From NCBI GenBank assembly GCA_002238445.1, contig MPML01000036.1, positions 1-46,089 of the forward strand: 46,089 nucleotides of DNA. Direction: 5' to 3'. Below are positions 1 to 7,457 of the stretch, in pieces. The notes beneath the pieces were generated by a model. The model had not been told where the DNA came from and ran no database searches. It worked only from the letters and a program-made list of their open reading frames with translations. Position 1 is the stretch's first letter; the number at the start of each line of letters is the position of its first letter. The translations under genes and the position numbers were made by a program. Source of the DNA: Caldilineaceae bacterium bin5 (GTDB taxonomy: Bacteria > Chloroflexota > Anaerolineae > Caldilineales > Caldilineaceae).

Positions 1-57
1 GGGGGCGCAGCCCCTGCACAAGGGAGGGCCGAAGGCCCGACCGCCCAAAAGTAAAAT
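1..57 (-). repeat. Partial reverse-oriented copy of the dispersed hairpin repeat (core only)
   Basis: Read on the minus strand, this stretch matches the core shared by the other repeat copies in the window: the GGGCGGTC lead-in, a GGGCC-TTC-GGCCC hairpin, the CTCCCTTGTGCAGGGG linker and the start of the second GC hairpin. The window edge cuts it. Bases 58-232 up to hisB show only weak similarity to the outer part of the repeat, and I see no gene in them. Confidence 0.8.
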
Positions 58-232
58 GGTCAGTAGCCGGTGATCAGCCGGAAAAGAGGGGTGGAGTTTG
101 CTCGGCTGCGAAAACGGTGGGACAATTGGCTTCAGTTGAACACACGCGGCAGCTGGATTGACGGTGAGGCGCGGCGCGACGTAATGCACCGGCGGCTCTG
201 GTTCAGTCCGAGAGCGACGGGTCGGAAACAAT

Positions 233-823
233 ATGCGACAAGCTAGAATTGAACGAGCGACACAAGAGACGCAAATCGTGCTGGAACTGGCGCTGGAGGG
301 AAGCGGCGCGGCTGAGGTGGCGACCGGCATCGGATTCCTGGACCATATGCTGACGCTATTTGCCGGGCACGGCCTGTTTGACCTCACGGTGCAGGCGACC
401 GGCGATCTGCATATCGACGAACACCACACTGCCGAAGATGTGTGTATCTGCCTGGGGCGAGCAATCGACCAGGCCCTGGGAGACCGTAAAGGCATCGTGC
501 GTACCTGGCACGCTTATGTGCCGATGGACGAGACGCTGGCGCGGGTGGTGGTGGATTTGAGCGGCCGCCCCTATTGCGTTTTCGATGCAGAGTTTGCGAC
601 GCCCAGGTTAGGGCAACTCAGCACCGACCTTATCTATCATCTGTTTGAAAGCATCGCAATTCACGGGCGGATGAATCTGCATGCGGCAGTGCTTTATGGA
701 CAGAATGATCACCATAAGTCCGAAGGGCTGTTTAAGGCGCTGGCGCGTGCCCTGGATGGGGCGACGCGGCTGGATGACCGGCGAACAGGTGTCCCGAGCA
801 CCAAAGGGACGCTTACAGATTAG
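233..823 (+). CDS. hisB: Imidazoleglycerol-phosphate dehydratase
   Basis: This enzyme dehydrates imidazole glycerol phosphate to imidazole acetol phosphate in cytosolic histidine biosynthesis (EC 4.2.1.19). At 196 aa it has the usual length of a stand-alone monofunctional HisB. The family's metal-binding His clusters are visible: FLDHML near residue 36, DEHHTAED near 62-69 and [17 protein letters not shown] near 157-173. DLSGRPY and the C-terminal PSTKGTL are also typical. There is no fused histidinol phosphatase domain. The gene is separated from the other his genes of the window (hisE, F, A, H), which lie 14-22 kb away on the opposite strand. ATG at 233 fits the family N-terminus, but no strong ribosome binding site is visible. 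Confidence 0.96.
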   Translation: MRQARIERATQETQIVLELALEGSGAAEVATGIGFLDHMLTLFAGHGLFDLTVQATGDLHIDEHHTAEDVCICLGRAIDQALGDRKGIVRTWHAYVPMDETLARVVVDLSGRPYCVFDAEFATPRLGQLSTDLIYHLFESIAIHGRMNLHAAVLYGQNDHHKSEGLFKALARALDGATRLDDRRTGVPSTKGTLTD

Positions 824-922
824 ACATGGAGTTAGAATACGCTCGTACTGCGGCCGGGAGGTGCCTCTACGCATCGACCTGGCCTATATTTTTGTGCACG
901 CTCCTACTTCAAGGCAGAGGCG

Positions 923-1915
923 ATGACCGTTGACAAGATGACCGAACTCGTGATCCCTACACTCGAAGAGATTCGCGCGACGCGCGCGCGCATCGATCCC
1001 TATATTCACCGCACTCCCGTGTGGCGCTGGCAGAGCAAGGAGATGGAGGAGGCGCTTGGCGCGGACACAGAGGTCTGGCTGAAGCTGGAGCTGTTCCAAA
1101 GGACGGGTACGTTCAAGCCGCGCGGCGCGGTGAATGACATAATGCAACTTGACGAGGCTGCGCGGGAACGGGGTGTGACCGCGGTGAGCGCAGGCAACCA
1201 TGCGATTGCAGTGGCTTACGCGGCACAGTTATTTGGTATCAGCGCCAAGGTTGTGATGCCCGTGTCCGCGCCGCAGTTCCGGGTGGAGAAGTCGCGCAGC
1301 TATGGGGCTGAGGTCGTGCTGGTGGCCGACGTCTATGCAGCGTTTGACGAGGTCGAGCGCATCCAGCGGGAGGAGGGGCGGGCTTTCATCCACCCCTTTG
1401 ACAGCCGCCCGATTGTCACAGGGCAGGCAACTGTCGGTTTGGAGTTGTGCGAGGATGCGCCGCCCCTGGATATGCTGATCGTGCCGGTTGGGGGCGGGGG
1501 ATTGGCGGCGGGTATTGGCGCGGCGGTCAAGCAACTGCAGCCCGATTGCGCAATCTTCGGGGTGGAGCCAGAGGGCGCGGACACAATGCACCGCAGCTTC
1601 GCCAGCGGTGCATTGGAGTCGATAGAGCGGGTGGAGACTATAGCCACGAGTTTAGGCGCGCCGGCGACACAGTCGTACAGCTTTGGCCTGTGCAGGCATT
1701 TTCTGGAGGATGTGGCGCTGGTCTCCGATGAAGAGATGCTGGACGGAATGCGGCTGCTGTTCCACGAGATGAAACTGGCGTGCGAGCCAGCGTGCGCGGC
1801 CTCGACCGCGGCCCTGTTCGGTCCGCTGCGCGAGCAAGCGGCAGGAAAACGGGTGGGGTTGATCCTGTGCGGCTCGAACATTGGCGTGGAAACGTTTGTC
1901 GAGTTGCTGGGTTAG
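923..1915 (+). CDS. PLP-dependent threonine/serine dehydratase-like enzyme (fold type II)
   Basis: This is a 330-aa protein of the tryptophan synthase beta/threonine dehydratase fold. The PLP-binding lysine lies in TFKPRGA near residue 72. The asparagine loop is SAGNHA near 94-99, the glycine-rich phosphate loop is GGGGL near 192, and the C-terminal SNI motif follows CG near 318. There is no ACT regulatory domain, so it resembles the short catabolic-type threonine dehydratase/serine racemase group rather than full-length IlvA. The normal product would be 2-oxobutyrate or pyruvate plus ammonia, but motifs alone do not fix the substrate. ATG 923 follows GGCAGAGG; a second ATG lies at 938. The next gene begins within a few bases of the stop, suggesting one transcript. 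Confidence 0.85.
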   Translation: MTVDKMTELVIPTLEEIRATRARIDPYIHRTPVWRWQSKEMEEALGADTEVWLKLELFQRTGTFKPRGAVNDIMQLDEAARERGVTAVSAGNHAIAVAYAAQLFGISAKVVMPVSAPQFRVEKSRSYGAEVVLVADVYAAFDEVERIQREEGRAFIHPFDSRPIVTGQATVGLELCEDAPPLDMLIVPVGGGGLAAGIGAAVKQLQPDCAIFGVEPEGADTMHRSFASGALESIERVETIATSLGAPATQSYSFGLCRHFLEDVALVSDEEMLDGMRLLFHEMKLACEPACAASTAALFGPLREQAAGKRVGLILCGSNIGVETFVELLG

Positions 1916-1919
1916 GGCA

Positions 1920-2750
1920 GTGGCGATGGCTGAGAACGCTGTCGAACTGGCGCCGGGCCATAAAATCGGTCTGCCGCTGGCGAGTCCGGTGATGCTGGCG
2001 GCCGGCAGTGTCGGCTACGGCGAGGCTCGGCACCGGGAACTCGAGACGGGCCGGTTCGGCGGGGTGGTGGTTGGTCCGTTCACGCGACGCAGCCGTGGCG
2101 GCAGCCAGCCGCCGCGCCTGGCGGAGACAGCAGGCGGATTTGTGCGCCGCGTCGGGTTGCAGAACCGGGGCGTGTCCTCGGCGGTGAGGCGGTATGGACA
2201 GCTGTGGCCGCGGATGGGTTGTCCGGTCATTGCCCAGGTGGCGGACAGCGAAAGCGATGAGGCCGCCGAAACGGTAGCGCGGCTCGCCGCCGTCGAAGGC
2301 ATCGAGGGATTCGAGCTTCTGTGCCAGCCGGAGGCCAGCGAAAGGGAGATCGGCCGGCTGCTGGAGGTCCTGTTGTTTGAGACGGACCTACCGCTGTTGG
2401 CGAAGCTCCCTCTTTCGAGAGCGCCTGCCCTGGCGCCGGCAGCTGTGGCAGCAGGCGCCGCCGGTGTGGTGGTGGGCAGCCCGCCCCTGGGCGCAGGCGT
2501 ACGGCCCGACGGGCAGACCGTCAGCGGCGAGTTGTTCGGGCCGGGGGTCTTTCCGATGATGCTCGCGGCGCTATTGGAAGTGAAGTCGCTGGCCCTGCCC
2601 GGCTCTCTGATCGCTTGCGGCGGCGTACATACACAGAAGCAGGCCTGCGATTGCCTGCACGCCGGCGCGGATGCGTTGCAGCTGGACAGCCTGGTTTGGG
2701 TCGAGCCGGTAGCGGCAGTGGCGCTGGCGGTCGGGTTGGGCAGCGGTTGA
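1920..2750 (+). CDS. Dihydroorotate dehydrogenase-like TIM-barrel protein, divergent active site
   Basis: This TIM-barrel protein resembles FMN-dependent class 1 dihydroorotate dehydrogenases. The N-terminal SPVMLAAGSVGYG, VGLQNRG near residues 81-87, the lysine in LLAKLPL, the GPGVFPMML segment and the C-terminal flavin-phosphate motif IACGGVHT followed by AGADALQLDS are all recognisable. The substrate-contacting Asn-rich catalytic segment (NISCPN in classical enzymes) is not present; the equivalent place reads FELLCQPEA. The segment that normally carries an NT pair reads VVGSPP. Dihydroorotate is therefore doubtful as substrate. GTG 1920 and ATG 1926 are alternative starts just after the upstream stop; an ATG at 1881 in the same frame would overlap the upstream gene. 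The stop overlaps the next start in TGATG, indicating translational coupling. Confidence 0.7.
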   Translation: MAMAENAVELAPGHKIGLPLASPVMLAAGSVGYGEARHRELETGRFGGVVVGPFTRRSRGGSQPPRLAETAGGFVRRVGLQNRGVSSAVRRYGQLWPRMGCPVIAQVADSESDEAAETVARLAAVEGIEGFELLCQPEASEREIGRLLEVLLFETDLPLLAKLPLSRAPALAPAAVAAGAAGVVVGSPPLGAGVRPDGQTVSGELFGPGVFPMMLAALLEVKSLALPGSLIACGGVHTQKQACDCLHAGADALQLDSLVWVEPVAAVALAVGLGSG

Positions 2751-3241
2751 TGAGCCGGCATGTTGTTTACCCCACGTTCATTCCTTTCTTTTTTCTCTTT
2801 CGTCTCATCTATATTCCGGCCAGCGTGTTGAGCCACACGGGCCACGGGTCGCCGTGGCTGAACGCGGCACTGGGCTGCGTCGTCACGCTGGGCGCGGAAT
2901 GGCTGGCGCGGCGTGTGGGGGGCGATATCGCGCAGCGAGAGCGGCAGCGCGCGGTTGTCATGGTGATCCTGGCGCTGGTTACGCTTGGCTTCTTCCCGGA
3001 TGAGGCGCCGATTGGCATGATCCTGTGGGCGGGCAGCGGCGCGGCGTGGGGGGCGGCGACGCGGGGGTTTGGATTGCGGGCGGCGTCGACTGCGGCAACT
3101 GTTGGGGCCGGGGCGCTGGGCGTGCTGCTGGGCGCGACGGGGTTGTTTGGGCCGGGGAGCTGGCTGGCTGCGGGAGTGTTGGGTGTTGGGTTGTGGGTGG
3201 GGCGAAGAGGCTCAGTGAAAGACCATAGCGAAGAGAAGTGA
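2750..3241 (+). CDS. Small hydrophobic membrane protein of unknown function
   Basis: This 163-aa protein is not recognised. It starts with an ATG that overlaps the upstream stop by one base, so it is probably translationally coupled to the DHOD-like gene. It has an aromatic hydrophobic N-terminal segment (residues about 8-28), a second segment near 35-50, then VVMVILALVTLGFF near 67-82 and two or three Gly/Ala-rich segments to about 150, ending in a charged tail. Four to six membrane spans are plausible. No catalytic motif is seen. Confidence 0.6.
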   Translation: MSRHVVYPTFIPFFFLFRLIYIPASVLSHTGHGSPWLNAALGCVVTLGAEWLARRVGGDIAQRERQRAVVMVILALVTLGFFPDEAPIGMILWAGSGAAWGAATRGFGLRAASTAATVGAGALGVLLGATGLFGPGSWLAAGVLGVGLWVGRRGSVKDHSEEK

Positions 3242-3408
3242 GTAGTGAAAGAAGTGGCAGGTAGGGCTTGAAGGGGAAGGAAAGGGAGGAGGGTAGAGAA
3301 GTACTGGATGCGCCTACTTGCCTCCCTCAGGTACGCTTTTTGTAAGGACCAGTACGTCAAGTAGTGTGAAAAGTACAATATGCTGATTTTCAGCATATTA
3401 CATTTATG
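3242..3408. other. Intergenic region with a palindrome
   Basis: No gene is seen. A perfect 10-bp inverted repeat AATATGCTGA with a TTT loop lies at 3377-3399, immediately before the repeat element. It lacks a T-tract on either strand, so it does not look like an intrinsic terminator. It might be an operator or simply a foldback. Confidence 0.5.
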
Positions 3409-3702
3409 AAAACTACTCAGATGCAACTAATTTGCGATCCTGAACGAGGCGAGCGCAGGTGATTGCTCTATCCGCACTCCCTGTTTTTGGGCGGTCGGGC
3501 GCAAGCGCCCTCCCTTGTGCAGGGGCTGCGCCCCCGCAACGCCCCCCTACAAAACCATCGCTCACCGACCGTGTGTGCGCATTCCAGCCGTGCGGCTCCA
3601 GCAACGTGACTGCCGCCAACCGAATACCTAATCAGATTGTCTGAATGGCGGCAGGGACAGAGGGCTGGTCAAGACAGGCACTGTTTACGGCTTAGAAGTT
3701 AC
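3409..3702 (+). mobile_element. MITE-like dispersed repeat, near-complete copy 1
   Basis: This is a 294-bp copy. The left end AAAACTACTCAG and the right end GGCTTAGAAGTTAC form an imperfect terminal inverted repeat. It is flanked by CATTTATG (3401-3408) and CACTTATG (3703-3710), an 8-bp probable target duplication with one mismatch. Inside are two hairpins: GGGCG-CAAG-CGCCC at 3497-3510 and GGGGC-TGC-GCCCC at 3522-3534. It encodes no transposase, so it would need a transposase in trans. It ends 28 bp before the Phd antitoxin gene. Confidence 0.8.
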
Positions 3703-3730
3703 CACTTATGCAGAAAGGCGACGCACGAAT

Positions 3731-4060
3731 ATGAGTATAGAGGTGCAGATAGCCATCGGGCATGTACGACGGGACATATCTGGTCTGGTCAATCGCGTCG
3801 CCTACGGGGGAGAGAGAGTCATCCTTACTTCCAGGGGTAGGCCCTTGGCCGCTCTCGTCAGTCTGGACGATTTAGAGCAGCTGCGAAACATGGCGAGAAG
3901 TCAGAGACAGACCTCCTGGCAGGAATGGAAAAAGGAAAGTGAACGCCTCAATCAGATCATTTTGGCAGAAACTCAGGGCGTCCCTCCAGACATTGACCGG
4001 TCACTGGGAGCGGCGCGAGCGGATCTGGAGGGGCGAAGTGCCATCATCGGTGATAGTTGA
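3731..4060 (+). CDS. Type II antitoxin, Phd/YefM family
   Basis: This 109-aa protein has the Phd/YefM antitoxin fold at its N-terminus: IGHVRRDISGLVNRVAYGGERVILT is followed by SRGRPLAALVSLDDLEQL (residues about 9-55). The rest is a charged, helical C-terminal region that would wrap the toxin. Such proteins neutralise a partner toxin and repress their own operon. The partner is the PIN-domain ORF that starts inside the last codons of this gene (GTG at 4050), a typical antitoxin-toxin overlap. Base composition here is less GC-rich than in neighbouring housekeeping genes, in keeping with an acquired module. Confidence 0.85.
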   Translation: MSIEVQIAIGHVRRDISGLVNRVAYGGERVILTSRGRPLAALVSLDDLEQLRNMARSQRQTSWQEWKKESERLNQIILAETQGVPPDIDRSLGAARADLEGRSAIIGDS

Positions 4061-4462
4061 CGCGAGCTACATTATGGGAATGCTTTTGCCAAAAGCATAC
4101 AGCCAAGGCTCTTAGAGCAGATGGAAAATTGGCATGAAAATGATGTACCACTCAATGCCCCCACTTTGTGGCGTTACGAAGTTACGTCAACTTTGGCCAA
4201 ATTGGCCCACATTCGAGAGATTACAAAGGAGACTTCCGCTAAGGTGCTTGACATGACCTTCGTCTCAGACTTTTCCATAATCGCGCCAGACGAATCTCTT
4301 TGCAGACATACGCTTCGTTGGACTCTTCGGTTGAAACGGGCAAGCGCCTATGATTGCTTCTTCGTTGCCTTGGCTGAGCTTCTTCAAGGAGAACTGTGGA
4401 CGGCGGATCGAAAGCTGTATCGTGCCGTTGGGCAGGTTTGGATACGCTATGCGAGTACTTGA
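4050..4462 (+). pseudogene. PIN-domain (VapC-like) toxin, frameshifted
   Basis: The PIN toxin is split across two frames. GTG 4050 opens VIVDASYIMGMLLPKAYSQ, with the first catalytic Asp, and stops at TAG 4113-4115. The rest of the domain continues in the -1 frame (open from 4061; RLLEQMENW from about 4106) to 4462. It carries LWRYEV with the catalytic Glu, AYDCFF with Asp and TADRKLY with Asp. All four acidic residues expected of a PIN ribonuclease are thus present but cannot be read as one protein. One missing base between about 4061 and 4112, for example in CAAGG, would explain it. A sequencing error is the alternative. If real, the toxin is inactive while its antitoxin stays intact. Confidence 0.75.
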
Positions 4463-4917
4463 GTCGACTAATCTACGCAGGACCGCTCAGGCGTATTCCT
4501 AAAGGAGGCGTCTGCACGACGGTCAGGAGGCCTAGCATGAACGGAATCTGGATGAACAAGGGGCAGTAAATTATTGAGGAAAAAAGGCACTTCGTTGAAT
4601 CGCTCAGACCATGATTTAGTGACACATTTCTGAAACGCAAATTGTGTGGCCAGTTAGTTAAGCAAGTTGATCGCGTTGGCGTGAATCTTGGCCGTTGGAT
4701 ACGCTCAACACGGACATAAGAGTCCGAATCTGCACAGATTGTCGCATTTTTGTAAAGTCGTTCCCCTACACAGACTGACCCAATTGAGAATCTCATACGG
4801 TACGAAGAGCTTGCGAATATGGGTATAGTGGGTGAGTCGGCCCCTATCTCAGGATTTGCTCGTGCCAAAAGTCTTGGCCATCACTGGGACTCACGATGAA
4901 GGATGAAATCGGATTAT
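4463..4917. other. Intergenic region, no gene recognised
   Basis: These 455 bp lie between the toxin remnant and the convergent radical SAM gene. An open frame of 131 codons exists on the minus strand (4473-4868), but its composition is not protein-like and no motif is seen. I see no terminator or repeat. Confidence 0.5.
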
Positions 4918-6123
4918 TTATCCAGGCACGGGAAACAGCGACATCTGATGCGCGGGCTGACTGCCGTTGAGGAGGACGTAAGGCGCTGCCTTCTGTGGGG
5001 AAGGGACGCCTAAGGCGCGCAGATGTTGCAATTCAGTGAGCGTGCCCTGGCCGCGAGCACGGAGAATTCGGTCGGCGCTCTTGGGGCCGATGCCGGGCAC
5101 GCGCAGCAGGGTCGGCCTGTCCGCGCGATTCAGCTCTATGGGCGCGGCGCGCAGATGGATGTCGGCCCAGGCCTGCTTGGGGTCTACGTCGAGACGGAGG
5201 TTCTGGTCGGCCCCGAAGCCGATATCCTCGGTGTCCCAATTGTAGTCCCGTAGCAGAAAGCTGGCCTGGTAGAGGCGGTGCTGCCGCTTCAGGGAAGCCG
5301 GCGGCAGGTCGTCGAAGGGCGTGTCGGGCACAGGGTAGAAACTGGAATAGTAGACGCGTCCAAGACGGGCCTGGCGGTAGAGTTTCTCGCTCAGCGATAC
5401 CAGCTCGAGGTCGGTGTCGCCGACGGCGCCGACGACAAATTGGGTGACCGCAGATGCGCGCACCCTTTCGCGGCTCCGAATCTGCTCGGTCCACAGAAGG
5501 CGTTGCATCAGGTCGTCCCAGAACTCCTTTTGAGGGGCAAGGCTGGCCAGCCTGCCCGGCGTGGCGCCCTCGAGGTTGATCGAGACCCGGTCCGCCAGCT
5601 GCATGGACCTGCGCACCTGCTCATACTCGGAGCCGGGCATGATCTTAAGGTGGATGTAGCCGGGGTAGTTCTGTTTCTTGCGCAGAATCTCGGCAGTGTC
5701 GATAATTTTGTCCTGGGCTCTGACCCCGCCGCCGATAATGCCTGAGGAGAGAAAGAGGCCGTCGACCATGCCGGCCTTGTGGATGCGCATGAAACCGTCA
5801 GCCATTTCATCAGGCTGCAATGTGAGGCGTTCTGCGCTGCTGCGGCCGGCGCGGAAGGGACAGTAGAAGCAGTTGCGTTCGCAGGCGGTGGTCATCATCG
5901 TCCTCAGCACCGGCTTGGGGCCGCGAGGAGTCGCCACTTTGATAATGGAGCGGCGCAAGGAGGCGGCATTGCGTTCCCGCCGCGTCGGCTTGGCCGCGGC
6001 TGGTGTAAAGCAGCCGGGGCGGGTGGGCTCGGCGTGGGGCGAGTCGCCGGCGGCTTCGTAGCCGTTTTCATCGCCTATGCTGGCTATTTTTTCCACCGGT
6101 TCGAGCGCGATTGAGAAGTTCAT
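4918..6123 (-). CDS. Radical SAM protein with C-terminal helix-hairpin-helix (putative DNA modification/repair type)
   Basis: This 401-aa protein resembles the predicted DNA-binding radical SAM/HhH group often annotated as 'putative DNA modification/repair radical SAM protein'. The [4Fe-4S] motif is CERNCFYC (C-x3-C-x2-C) near residue 80. Strands of a partial TIM barrel follow: GLFLSSG, HLKIMPG, VSINLEGA and FVVGAVGDTD. The C-terminus has a helix-hairpin-helix, LLRVPGIGPKSADRIL, near residue 343, as in DNA-repair proteins. Relatives are often next to a uracil-DNA-glycosylase-like gene; none is visible here. ATG 6123 sits only 6 bp after a consensus -10 box, so the mRNA is probably leaderless. 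The reaction is unknown. Confidence 0.85.
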   Translation of the reverse strand: MNFSIALEPVEKIASIGDENGYEAAGDSPHAEPTRPGCFTPAAAKPTRRERNAASLRRSIIKVATPRGPKPVLRTMMTTACERNCFYCPFRAGRSSAERLTLQPDEMADGFMRIHKAGMVDGLFLSSGIIGGGVRAQDKIIDTAEILRKKQNYPGYIHLKIMPGSEYEQVRRSMQLADRVSINLEGATPGRLASLAPQKEFWDDLMQRLLWTEQIRSRERVRASAVTQFVVGAVGDTDLELVSLSEKLYRQARLGRVYYSSFYPVPDTPFDDLPPASLKRQHRLYQASFLLRDYNWDTEDIGFGADQNLRLDVDPKQAWADIHLRAAPIELNRADRPTLLRVPGIGPKSADRILRARGQGTLTELQHLRALGVPSPQKAAPYVLLNGSQPAHQMSLFPVPG

Positions 6124-6129
6124 ACAAGT

Positions 6130-6158
6130 ATTATACGAACAAAAGTTCTATTTGTCAA
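6130..6158 (-). promoter_or_regulatory. Consensus sigma70-type promoter for the radical SAM gene
   Basis: On the minus strand TTGACA (6158-6153) is followed after exactly 17 bp by TATAAT (6135-6130), a perfect match to both consensus boxes. The start codon ATG (6123-6121) begins 6 bp after the -10 box, where transcription normally starts. The transcript would therefore have essentially no 5' leader. Confidence 0.8.
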
Positions 6159-6174
6159 GTGTTGAGGAGAGAAA

Positions 6175-6639
6175 ATGCGTGCACTCATTCAGAGGGTCAG
6201 CCGCGCCAGCGTGCAGGTTGACAGCGAGGAAGCTGCCAGCATCGGGCGCGGGTATCTGGTGCTGCTGGGGGTCGGCGCCGGCGACGGTGAGGAGCAGGCC
6301 GCGTGGCTGGCGCGCAAGATTGCAGGCCTGCGGTTGTTTGAGGACGATGCCGGCAGGATGAATCTGGGGCTGAAGGACGTTGAGGGCGCGGTATTAGCGG
6401 TGAGCCAGTTCACGCTGTATGGTGATGCTCGCAAGGGGCGGAGACCCAGCTTTACGCGGGCGGCGCCACCGGCACAGGCCGAAGAGCTTTACGACAGATT
6501 CTGCGATCTGCTGGCCGCGGAGGGCGTGCCGGTAGAGAAAGGCGTTTTCCAGGCGCATATGGAAGTGGCGCTGGTGAACGACGGCCCGGTGACGCTGTGG
6601 TTGGAGCGGGAACCGTATGGGACAGATGATAAAGATTAG
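6175..6639 (+). CDS. dtd: D-aminoacyl-tRNA deacylase
   Basis: DTD hydrolyses D-aminoacyl-tRNAs such as D-Tyr-tRNA(Tyr) in the cytosol, keeping D-amino acids out of translation. The 154-aa length is normal. It starts [13 protein letters not shown], as family members do. It contains SQFTLYG near residues 78-84 and the cross-subunit Gly-cisPro motif in NDGPVT near 137-142, which together form the chiral-proofreading pocket at the dimer interface. ATG 6175 follows a good GAGGAG ribosome binding site. The gene is divergent from the radical SAM gene across a 51-bp spacer. Confidence 0.96.
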   Translation: MRALIQRVSRASVQVDSEEAASIGRGYLVLLGVGAGDGEEQAAWLARKIAGLRLFEDDAGRMNLGLKDVEGAVLAVSQFTLYGDARKGRRPSFTRAAPPAQAEELYDRFCDLLAAEGVPVEKGVFQAHMEVALVNDGPVTLWLEREPYGTDDKD

Positions 6640-6683
6640 CGCATAGGGCATTCGCGGCCCTGCTACGATGAAAGCGTACCCTC

Positions 6684-6767
6684 AGTGAGGCATGTTCTTG
6701 GAGGGGGGCGTTGCGGGGGGTGTCCCCCCGCACAAGGGAGGGCCGAAGGCCCGACCGCCCAAAAAAA
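6684..6767 (-). repeat. Reverse-oriented core of the dispersed repeat, without terminal repeats
   Basis: On the minus strand this shows the GGGCGGTC lead-in, hairpin GGGCC-TTC-GGCCC, the CTCCCTTGTGC linker, then a second hairpin GGGGGG-ACA-CCCCCC and CGCAACGCCCCCC. The second stem differs from other copies (GGGGC-TGC-GCCCC) by compensatory changes. The outer arms and terminal inverted repeats seen elsewhere are absent. It ends about 28 bp before the next start codon. Confidence 0.8.
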
Positions 6768-6794
6768 CGAAGATGGTGTGAAGGGAGGCGGGAA

Positions 6795-7421
6795 ATGGCA
6801 AATATATTGAGTACGGTTATCGCGGCGGCGCCGGAGACCGATTTGGCAGTGGTGGCGGCGATGGCTGGGCAGTTTGAGAGCTATATTATGCGGGGCGAAG
6901 TGTACAGGACGGTTGTGTTGCCGGCGACTGCGGATGGCGGCGGGACGGGTGAGAGCCGAATCCAGAGCAGCGTCGGGGATGTGCTGGCGCGGCTGCACAA
7001 GCTGACGGCCCAGTCGGCGTTGCTGACTGCTGTGCAGAAGGAGGGGCTGACTGATGCCAAGACGCAGATTGAGGAGGCGACTGATCGTCTTCCTTCCCAT
7101 TACCAGGCGCTGATGCTGCGGGAGGCAAGGGCCCGGCTGAACAGCCTGAACTGGTACCTTGACGATTGCAGCGAGAACCGGCGGGAGTGCCGTGTGCAAT
7201 ACCCGTTTGAGATTCGCAACCGGCAGCGGATCGCGGAGATCGGGAAGGCGTTGGACGAGGCCGGCGCGGCCGCGCTGGCAACCCAGCTGGCAACCATTGA
7301 CCAGCGTCTGGGCAGCTTGTTGGGGGGCGGAGAGTTTGTCTGGGATGCTGCAGTGGCGCAGGTCTACCCGCGCGAGGAGTATTGGTATCTGTATGCTTTG
7401 CCTGTCGGGCCGGACCCGTGA
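6795..7421 (+). CDS. Protein of unknown function
   Basis: This 208-aa protein is not recognised. The ATG at 6795 follows a GGGAGGCGGGA ribosome binding site and comes after the repeat core, so it is preferred over an in-frame ATG at 6711 inside the repeat. The protein looks soluble and mostly helical. It has an Ala-rich N-terminus (IAAAPETDLAVVAAMAG), a middle region with many Arg and Glu, and an aromatic C-terminus (YPREEYWYLYALP). There is no signal peptide or membrane span. Its neighbours, dtd upstream and a convergent methyltransferase, give no functional hint. Confidence 0.6.
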   Translation: MANILSTVIAAAPETDLAVVAAMAGQFESYIMRGEVYRTVVLPATADGGGTGESRIQSSVGDVLARLHKLTAQSALLTAVQKEGLTDAKTQIEEATDRLPSHYQALMLREARARLNSLNWYLDDCSENRRECRVQYPFEIRNRQRIAEIGKALDEAGAAALATQLATIDQRLGSLLGGGEFVWDAAVAQVYPREEYWYLYALPVGPDP

Positions 7422-7457
7422 GGCTTGGTAAGGATTGGCGGGTCCGAGAAAGATGTC

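Noticed and set aside
3377..3399. Palindrome AATATGCTGA-TTT-TCAGCATATT as a terminator
   Set aside because: The stem is AT-rich and no T-tract follows on either strand.
4050..4115. Programmed -1 frameshifting to make the PIN toxin
   Set aside because: No canonical X XXY YYZ slippery heptamer followed by a stem is visible; a simple base loss or sequence error explains it better.
4473..4868. 131-codon minus-strand ORF in the gap before the radical SAM gene
   Set aside because: No start signal, no motif, and residue composition unlike a folded protein; the region is lower in GC and open by chance.
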